In this document: positions 59,241 to 64,000 of the stretch, in pieces | Numbering within the stretch: the first letter of the stretch is position 1 | How the letters are laid out: every line of letters begins with the position of its first letter | Source: an uncultured Clostridia bacterium | GTDB lineage: Bacteria; Bacillota; Clostridia; UBA1381 | Length of the DNA stretch: 64,000 nucleotides | Assembly: GCA_947624485.1 (NCBI GenBank) | Contig: CANQKM010000007.1 | Span: 1 to 64,000, forward strand | Direction of reading: 5' to 3' | Notes under the pieces: model-generated | What the model was told of the DNA's origin: nothing | The model's database searches: none | The model's input: only the letters and a program-made list of their open reading frames with translations | Made by a program: the position numbers and the translations under genes

Positions 59241-61181
59241 TTATTCAAATACAATTCCCTCCATGCACGGCGCGTCGACCATATACGTCGAATAGCCGGC
59301 GGTATCGGGCTTGTATCCTATCGTAAACCGCTGATAAGTGCCGTTCAGGAGATCAATGTCCTTCATATTATCCACGTTCGCTTTGATATGCGCGAGCGCT
59401 TTTTCTATATCGGCTTTATCCGTCAAAATCGCGGATTTGCTGTTTTTGCCTGTATATTGGTAAACCGTAATCCTGTCAATTACGTCGGCGGGCGGCATAA
59501 TATTGTAAAGTCCCCACTCCTTGAGCAGTGCGATACAGTTCGCGTATGACGGGTAAACGTTGTACTCAAGCGTCTGCTGCGCCCAGTGCGACTTGTCCTC
59601 AATCGGGTTCATATTCTCGTCGAGCGACGGAATACGGCTGTCAACCGAAAGACGCGTAATCGATTCGGAATTTGTCAGTTCGGTGTAGCTTGCGTTAAGC
59701 ACGTCCTGTTTGAGCGCGGCGAGTATCTGCTCCTGCCGCGGCGGATCGAGCTGCGTAAGCGCTCCGAGATTTATTACGCTCACGTTCGTGTACTCCGTGC
59801 CGTCGTCTCCGATTATCGGAAATCTTTCGCATTTTACCTGTTTAAGCTCCTGTACGGCGCAGAAAAGACGGAACACCTCCTCGTTATCTTCGGTTACGGC
59901 ATAGCTGCGCCGTATTTCGCTGCCGTCCTTAAGCGTGTACGTAATCGGCAGACCGTAAGCGTTTTCACTCTCTACCGCGCCTCTCTCGACTATCGCTCGG
60001 TGAAGCGCGATGACCTTTTCAATATCCTCCTTGTTGTAAAGCGTCGGATCGTTTTCGGAGGTGTACATTGTTTCGCCGTTTAAATTCGTACTCGACCTGA
60101 CGCCGCTGTAGTTTGTGACGTTTACCGACGCGATGTTGTCAATGTCGGGTACGCGCTTTTCAAAGCCGGTTATGTCTGCGCCGTAGAACAGGTACAGCAC
60201 GCACATCATAGCCGTGTATATAATGATAGGTTTCAGGATTTTCGTCGGCTTGAACGACTTCGATATAATCATGCGCGCTACGATAATGCCTATTATGCCG
60301 AACGGTAAGCCTATCCACATGGAAATTTTCACGCTGTCGTAGAAAATCGTACCCAGGTACATATATCCGACAAGACCGGCACAGAACGCAAGTCCGTACA
60401 TGAAAACGGGGTTCAGCGCATCGAACGCGAGTATGCGCGTGTGGTTCTCGAGCCTTCTCATTCGGTAGAACCACGCGCCCAGCGCGATAAACACAATCCC
60501 CAGCGCGAGGCACACGTACATTTTGCCTTCGAGAAGGTTCGCGTAGCTCGGGTAAATCCACCGCATAAAGCCCGGCAAGCCGCTTGCGACGTAGCCGTGG
60601 AGGTAGTCCGTGCCGAGTATCTGCATCACGCCCGTGAAAAACAGCGGCAGGAACATCACGATCGACGGCAGCATCACGCCGGCGGCTGTGTTGCCGACGA
60701 GCATTGACGCGGCGGCGGAAAAGCCCGCTATCTCAAACGCGTATATCATCGACAGTGCCGCCCACAGCAGTATATACGACGGCAGCGTTTCAACCATTGT
60801 GAACATTATCGCGGCGTTAAGTATGATCGGCAGCGCAATAAGCACAGCAGCCGACACGAGGTGCGAGAAGTACAAACACTCGCGCCTTAACGGCAGGCGG
60901 TGCGTTTCGCACACCGAGCTTTTGTGGTGCAGGTACGAAAACAGCAGCGCCGGCGTTATTACGCAGAACGGCACGATTATAAGCAGCGAGGTGGTTTGCG
61001 CCATTAAGTAAAACGTGCTGTGTAAAAAGTCCCTTCCCGTGTCGGGACGGTAAAGGAGCGTACTCCTTAAAGGCAGCACCGTCACGACAAACAGCGCGAG
61101 TGCGAACGTCACGCCGACGTACCAGTAACGGCGCATATCGGATTTTATAACGCTTTTGTTAATCAATGATTTCAAGCTCAT
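59241..61181 (-). CDS. ABC-2 type permease with large extracytoplasmic C-terminal domain
   Basis: This membrane subunit of 646 residues has about eight hydrophobic segments in its first 350 residues and then a soluble domain of about 290 residues, which I think matches the DUF6449-type tail of Clostridia permeases. The tail contains repeated patterns that resemble calculations of sequence-specific dipeptide binding only superficially; no enzyme motif is seen. It belongs with the ATPase encoded just upstream and its substrate is unknown. The frame opens at 61220, but GGGAGG lies 8 bases before the ATG at 61181, which then overlaps the ATPase gene by 23 bases. No terminator is visible after the gene. 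Confidence 0.8.
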   Translation of the reverse strand: MSLKSLINKSVIKSDMRRYWYVGVTFALALFVVTVLPLRSTLLYRPDTGRDFLHSTFYLMAQTTSLLIIVPFCVITPALLFSYLHHKSSVCETHRLPLRRECLYFSHLVSAAVLIALPIILNAAIMFTMVETLPSYILLWAALSMIYAFEIAGFSAAASMLVGNTAAGVMLPSIVMFLPLFFTGVMQILGTDYLHGYVASGLPGFMRWIYPSYANLLEGKMYVCLALGIVFIALGAWFYRMRRLENHTRILAFDALNPVFMYGLAFCAGLVGYMYLGTIFYDSVKISMWIGLPFGIIGIIVARMIISKSFKPTKILKPIIIYTAMMCVLYLFYGADITGFEKRVPDIDNIASVNVTNYSGVRSSTNLNGETMYTSENDPTLYNKEDIEKVIALHRAIVERGAVESENAYGLPITYTLKDGSEIRRSYAVTEDNEEVFRLFCAVQELKQVKCERFPIIGDDGTEYTNVSVINLGALTQLDPPRQEQILAALKQDVLNASYTELTNSESITRLSVDSRIPSLDENMNPIEDKSHWAQQTLEYNVYPSYANCIALLKEWGLYNIMPPADVIDRITVYQYTGKNSKSAILTDKADIEKALAHIKANVDNMKDIDLLNGTYQRFTIGYKPDTAGYSTYMVDAPCMEGIVFE

Positions 61182-62055
61182 AGCCCATACCTCCCAACTC
61201 ATATATAAATACTTCCTCAAGCGTAAGCGGAACGACGTCCAGAAGCAGCGGCGAATATTTCTTTATCTTGTCCGTTATCTCGCCGCTGTCGCCGCGTATG
61301 ATAAGCATATCGACGCTGCCCGCCCTTTCGTGCTTCAATACGTTGAGCGACGTTTTTAGCTCGTCGGGCAGTCCGTCCCTGAACGCGGTCTGTACCTTGT
61401 GAATATTGCCCTTTACCTCGTCAAGTCCCTTTTCTATGGCAATTCTGCCCTTGTTCATAATTCCCACGTGGTCGCACACGTCCTCAAGCTCGCGCAGGTT
61501 GTGGCTCGACACGAGTACCGTCATGCCTCGGTTTGCGACCTCGGCGAGCATGATGTTCCAGACGTTGCGGCGCATTACAGGATCGAGACCGTCCATCGGC
61601 TCGTCGAGTATCATCACGTCGGGCTGCGTCGACAGTCCGAGCCAGAACGCCGCCTGCTTCTGCATACCCTTTGACAGCCTGCGCGCGGCGCGTTTCTCGT
61701 CAATTTTGAACACGTCCGCAATCTCCCTGAACCGCTCGTCGCTCCAGTTCGGGTATATGCCGCGGTAGTAGGCGGCGCTGTCCTTTATCGAGTAGCCCGG
61801 GAAAAAGTACAGGTCGTCGCTCACGTACGCGACGCGGCTTTTGATCTCCGCGTTCTCGTACACGGGCTTACCGTCTATCAGAACCGAGCCGCCGTCCTGG
61901 CGGTAAATGCCCGCCATACATTTTATTACTGTGGTTTTGCCCGCGCCGTTCGGTCCGACAAGACCGTAGACCGAGCCTTTTTCCACATTTATGTTCACGC
62001 CGTTAAGCGCGAAAAAGTCGCCGAAGCGTTTTATTACGTTTTTTACTTCAATCAT
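61159..62055 (-). CDS. ABC transporter ATP-binding protein
   Basis: The 298-residue ATPase powers the permease encoded downstream. It has Walker A GPNGAGKTT at about 34-42, the signature LSKGMQKQA near 131-139 and Walker B VMILDEPMDGLD near 151-162, with the H-loop in SSHNLRELEDV. The order GntR regulator, ATPase, permease is the YtrA/YtrB type found in Firmicutes, often linked to cell envelope stress or antibiotic response. GGAGG lies 8 bases before the ATG, within the stop region of the regulator gene. Confidence 0.95.
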   Translation of the reverse strand: MIEVKNVIKRFGDFFALNGVNINVEKGSVYGLVGPNGAGKTTVIKCMAGIYRQDGGSVLIDGKPVYENAEIKSRVAYVSDDLYFFPGYSIKDSAAYYRGIYPNWSDERFREIADVFKIDEKRAARRLSKGMQKQAAFWLGLSTQPDVMILDEPMDGLDPVMRRNVWNIMLAEVANRGMTVLVSSHNLRELEDVCDHVGIMNKGRIAIEKGLDEVKGNIHKVQTAFRDGLPDELKTSLNVLKHERAGSVDMLIIRGDSGEITDKIKKYSPLLLDVVPLTLEEVFIYELGGMGYELEIID

Positions 62056-62058
62056 ATC

Positions 62059-62433
62059 TCATTCCTCCTTCTTTTCATACACGCCGTCGATTAAATCTAT
62101 GAGCGTTTCCTTTTTTATCCCGAGAAACCGCGCGCGTTTTACGAGATTTTCCATTTCGTCGGTAAGCTCCGTGCTTTCCGTTTTCTCGCGCACCCGCGAC
62201 ACCGGCGCGACGAAGCTTCCCTTTGCGCGTACGGAGTAAATGTACCCCTCCGTCTCCAAATCGCGGTAAGCTCGCTGTATCGTGTTGGGGTTTATCGTAA
62301 GCTGCTGCGCCATTTCCCGCACCGACGGTATTTTGTCGTCCGGCTTTAATATCTCCGCTATTATAAGCTCCTTCATCTTCTCCTTAATCTGCTCATAAAG
62401 CGGTCTGTGGTCGGACAGGTCAAGCTGTATCAT
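62059..62433 (-). CDS. GntR-family (YtrA subfamily) regulator
   Basis: The 124-residue repressor has an N-terminal winged helix (YEQIKEKMKELIIAEILKP, SVREMAQQLTINPNTIQRAYRDL in the first 65 residues, seen as two landmarks YEQIKEKMKELI and NPNTIQRAYRDLE) and only a short helical tail of about 45 residues. This shape defines the YtrA subfamily, which usually represses its own ABC transporter operon. The frame opens earlier, but GGAGG is 7 bases before the ATG at 62433. A palindrome over its own promoter is the likely operator. Confidence 0.93.
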   Translation of the reverse strand: MIQLDLSDHRPLYEQIKEKMKELIIAEILKPDDKIPSVREMAQQLTINPNTIQRAYRDLETEGYIYSVRAKGSFVAPVSRVREKTESTELTDEMENLVKRARFLGIKKETLIDLIDGVYEKKEE

Positions 62434-62464
62434 ATTTTCACCTCCCATTTTGTGTGTATTATCT

Positions 62465-62505
62465 GTATTAACTATTATAATACAGTTAGTACGGTTATTT
62501 GTCAA
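62465..62505 (-). promoter_or_regulatory. promoter of the GntR-ABC operon with overlapping palindrome
   Basis: On the minus strand TTGACA (62505-62500) and TATTAT (62482-62477) are 17 bases apart. An imperfect 28-base palindrome, with half-sites GTATTAACT and AGTTAGTAC at 62465-62473 and 62484-62492, lies over the -10 box and is the likely GntR operator. Confidence 0.72.
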
Positions 62506-62546
62506 GAGGTTTTTGAAAATTTTTCAAAAAATTTTTCACAACCCCC

Positions 62547-62619
62547 TTGACAACGGTATAAAATAATGGTAGTATAACATACGTTAGTTATAGCTAATCA
62601 TTATTATTAGCGACTAATA
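62547..62619 (+). promoter_or_regulatory. feo promoter with two candidate metal-regulator sites
   Basis: TTGACA (62547-62552) and TAGTAT (62570-62575) are 17 bases apart. Directly downstream are TTAGTTATAGCTAA (62584-62597) and the perfect repeat TATTAG-CGA-CTAATA (62605-62619). Such TTAG/CTAA dyads resemble DtxR/IdeR-type iron boxes more than a Fur box. Binding here would block transcription when iron is plentiful. Confidence 0.6.
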
Positions 62620-62669
62620 TACCTTGTGTACGGCGCACTTTGGTTTTTTAATGTTTACGGAGGGAGTGT

Positions 62670-62885
62670 ATGGCTATGCCTTTAACTATGGTGAATATCG
62701 GCGAAACAAAAAATATCGTGAAAATCACCGGCAAGGACGAAACGCGGCGGTTTCTGGAGAATCTCGGTTTCGTGGAGGGTACGGAGGTAACGGTCGTGTC
62801 GGCGATTTCGGGGAATATGATTGTGAATGTCAAGGACGCGAGAGTGGCGATCGACAGGTCTATGGCGAATAGGATCATGGTGTAA
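62670..62885 (+). CDS. feoA: ferrous iron transport protein A (first copy)
   Basis: FeoA is a small SH3-like cytoplasmic protein needed for iron uptake by FeoB. The 71-residue product has MVNIGETKNIVKITGKDETRRFLENLGF, landmarks IGETKNIVKI and RRFLENLGFVEGTEVTVV, and ends IDRSMANRIMV, all family-typical. GGAGGG lies 6 bases before the ATG; the second ATG at codon 3 is less well placed. It is followed by a second, diverged feoA 17 bases later, so two different FeoA proteins are made from one operon. Confidence 0.93.
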   Translation: MAMPLTMVNIGETKNIVKITGKDETRRFLENLGFVEGTEVTVVSAISGNMIVNVKDARVAIDRSMANRIMV

Positions 62886-62902
62886 AAAAAGGAGGTTAAA
62901 AT

Positions 62903-63124
62903 ATGAAAACATTACGTGACGCGAAAATCGGCGAAACGGTCAAGGTATTAAAGCTCGACGGCGAAGGCGCGGTTAAGCGGAGGATCATGGACATGGGCAT
63001 TACTAAGGGCGTGGATGTGTTTGTCCGCAAGGTCGCGCCTTTGGGCGATCCGATTGAGGTGACCGTCAGAAATTACGAGCTTTCAATAAGAAAAGCGGAC
63101 GCGAAAATGATATTGGTGGACTAA
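62903..63124 (+). CDS. feoA: ferrous iron transport protein A (second copy)
   Basis: This second FeoA of 73 residues has AKIGETVKVLKLDGEG, RRIMDMGITKGVDVFV and a C-terminal YELSIRKADAKMILVD. It differs clearly from the first copy (for example MDMGI against ENLGF), so the two are old paralogues and not a recent duplication. GGAGG is 7-8 bases before the ATG. It is 14 bases before feoB. Two FeoA proteins in front of FeoB are known in several anaerobes. Confidence 0.94.
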   Translation: MKTLRDAKIGETVKVLKLDGEGAVKRRIMDMGITKGVDVFVRKVAPLGDPIEVTVRNYELSIRKADAKMILVD

Positions 63125-63138
63125 GGAGGTATACATAA

Positions 63139-64000
63139 ATGGCAATAAAAATCGCGCTTGCCGGAAATCCTAATTCCGGTAAAACTACATTATTTAACGC
63201 ACTCACCGGCTCAAATCAGTATGTCGGCAACTGGCCCGGCGTTACGGTCGAGAAAAAAGAGGGCAGATTAAAGGGCAGAAAGGACGTTATAATCGAGGAT
63301 TTACCGGGTATTTACTCGCTCTCCCCGTATACGCTCGAGGAGGTCGTCGCGAGAAATTATCTCATAAACGACAAACCCGATGTGATTTTGAATATCGTTG
63401 ACGGCAGCAATTTGGAGCGCAACCTGTATCTTACGACACAGCTTACCGAGCTTGGCATACCTGTCGTTATGGCTGTGAATATGATTGACGTCGTCAACAA
63501 AAAGGGCGACAAAATTGACCTCTCGAAGCTCGGCAACGCCCTCGGCTGCGAGGCTGTGGCGATTTCCGCGCTCAAAGGAACGGGCGTTAAAGAGGCTGCA
63601 AGCAAAGCCGTTGCCGCCGCGGGCAAGCCGTTTAAGGCGGTTCACTCGTTCGATAAGAAGGTTGAGGGGTACATTGACCAAATCGCGGAAAAGCTTGACG
63701 GTTCAATACCCGAGGAGCAGAAAAAATTCTACGCTATAAAGCTGTTTGAGCGCGATGATAAGATAGCGTCGCAGCTTAAATCCGTTCCCGACGTTGAGGA
63801 TATAATCGCCGCCGCGGAAAAGGAACTGGACGACGACAGCGAGAGTATTATCACAAACGAGAGATATACATATATTACTTCAATCATCGGCGGCTGTTAC
63901 AAGAAAAAGAGTACCGCCGCGAAAAACAGCCTTTCGGATAAGATAGACAAAATCGTTACCAACAGAATACTCGCTCTGCCGATTTTCGCGGCTGTTATGT
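63139..64000 (+). CDS. feoB: ferrous iron transport protein B (5' part, cut by window edge)
   Basis: FeoB is the membrane ferrous iron permease with an N-terminal G domain. The visible 287 codons contain the G1 loop GNPNSGKTT at residues 9-17, the VGNWPGVTVEKKEG switch region, G3 in EDLPGIYSLSPYT, and G4 in AVNMIDV. The guanine-dissociation-like helical domain follows, and the first membrane segment begins at the right edge (LALPIFAAVM). GGAGG is 9 bases before the ATG. The gene continues beyond base 64000. Confidence 0.96.
   Translation, partial: MAIKIALAGNPNSGKTTLFNALTGSNQYVGNWPGVTVEKKEGRLKGRKDVIIEDLPGIYSLSPYTLEEVVARNYLINDKPDVILNIVDGSNLERNLYLTTQLTELGIPVVMAVNMIDVVNKKGDKIDLSKLGNALGCEAVAISALKGTGVKEAASKAVAAAGKPFKAVHSFDKKVEGYIDQIAEKLDGSIPEEQKKFYAIKLFERDDKIASQLKSVPDVEDIIAAAEKELDDDSESIITNERYTYITSIIGGCYKKKSTAAKNSLSDKIDKIVTNRILALPIFAAVM

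Overview
The window is chromosomal DNA of a spore-forming, diderm-free Clostridia-type Firmicute that probably lives on plant pectin. The evidence is a MurE with the meso-diaminopimelate signature DNPR, the sporulation genes spoIID and spoVT, a PASTA-bearing class B penicillin-binding protein, a CIRCE-controlled groES-groEL operon, S-layer homology domains, strong GGAGG ribosome binding sites, and two very large secreted rhamnogalacturonan lyases. A Monoglobus-like or other pectinolytic gut clostridium would fit, but that is inference; nothing here fixes the species. I see no insertion sequence with a transposase, no prophage and no CRISPR array.

Bases 1-12000 hold a division and cell wall operon on the minus strand, read right to left: mraZ, rsmH, ftsL, a PASTA penicillin-binding protein, murE, murF, mraY, ftsW, murG, hisS. 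It starts from a sigma-A promoter overlapped by a fourfold MraZ repeat. murD, expected between mraY and ftsW, is missing, and hisS stands where ftsQ/ftsA/ftsZ are often found. Bases 12000-19600 carry lgt, mgtE, a tRNA-Asp gene and a BlaI/BlaR-type repressor-sensor pair. The BlaI operator pair is repeated with the same geometry before a neighbouring polytopic membrane protein gene, which defines a small local regulon.

Bases 19600-38600 are the carbohydrate region: uxuA, a GH35-like and a GH42 beta-galactosidase in one operon, with a divergent AraC-type regulator. Next come an S-layer-anchored protein with a candidate extracytoplasmic-function sigma promoter, a PL11 lyase fused to leucine-rich repeats, an iron alcohol dehydrogenase, a cell wall amidase, a second PL11 lyase with bacterial Ig-like domains, and spoIID. 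A GH43 enzyme with a YesU-like DUF1961 protein follows at 48200-50400. Together these could cut the rhamnogalacturonan backbone outside the cell, trim galactan and arabinan side chains, and feed uronate-derived mannonate into central metabolism.

Bases 38700-64000 are mostly housekeeping: glmS, groES-groEL, a DUF1015 protein, mutS2 and ybaK, a cysS-mrnC-split transketolase-lipoprotein operon, spoVT, a copper ATPase, a GntR-regulated ABC transporter, and a feoA-feoA-feoB iron operon that runs off the right edge.

Two features stand out. First, there are two probable non-coding RNA genes (44543-44718 and 54736-55011). Each has its own promoter, a transcript start placed at a 19-21 bp closing stem, and an intrinsic terminator; the first also has a second hairpin that excludes the terminator. 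Second, a modular palindromic repeat family occurs at five intergenic sites in three sequence variants whose two halves vary together, usually next to a terminator.
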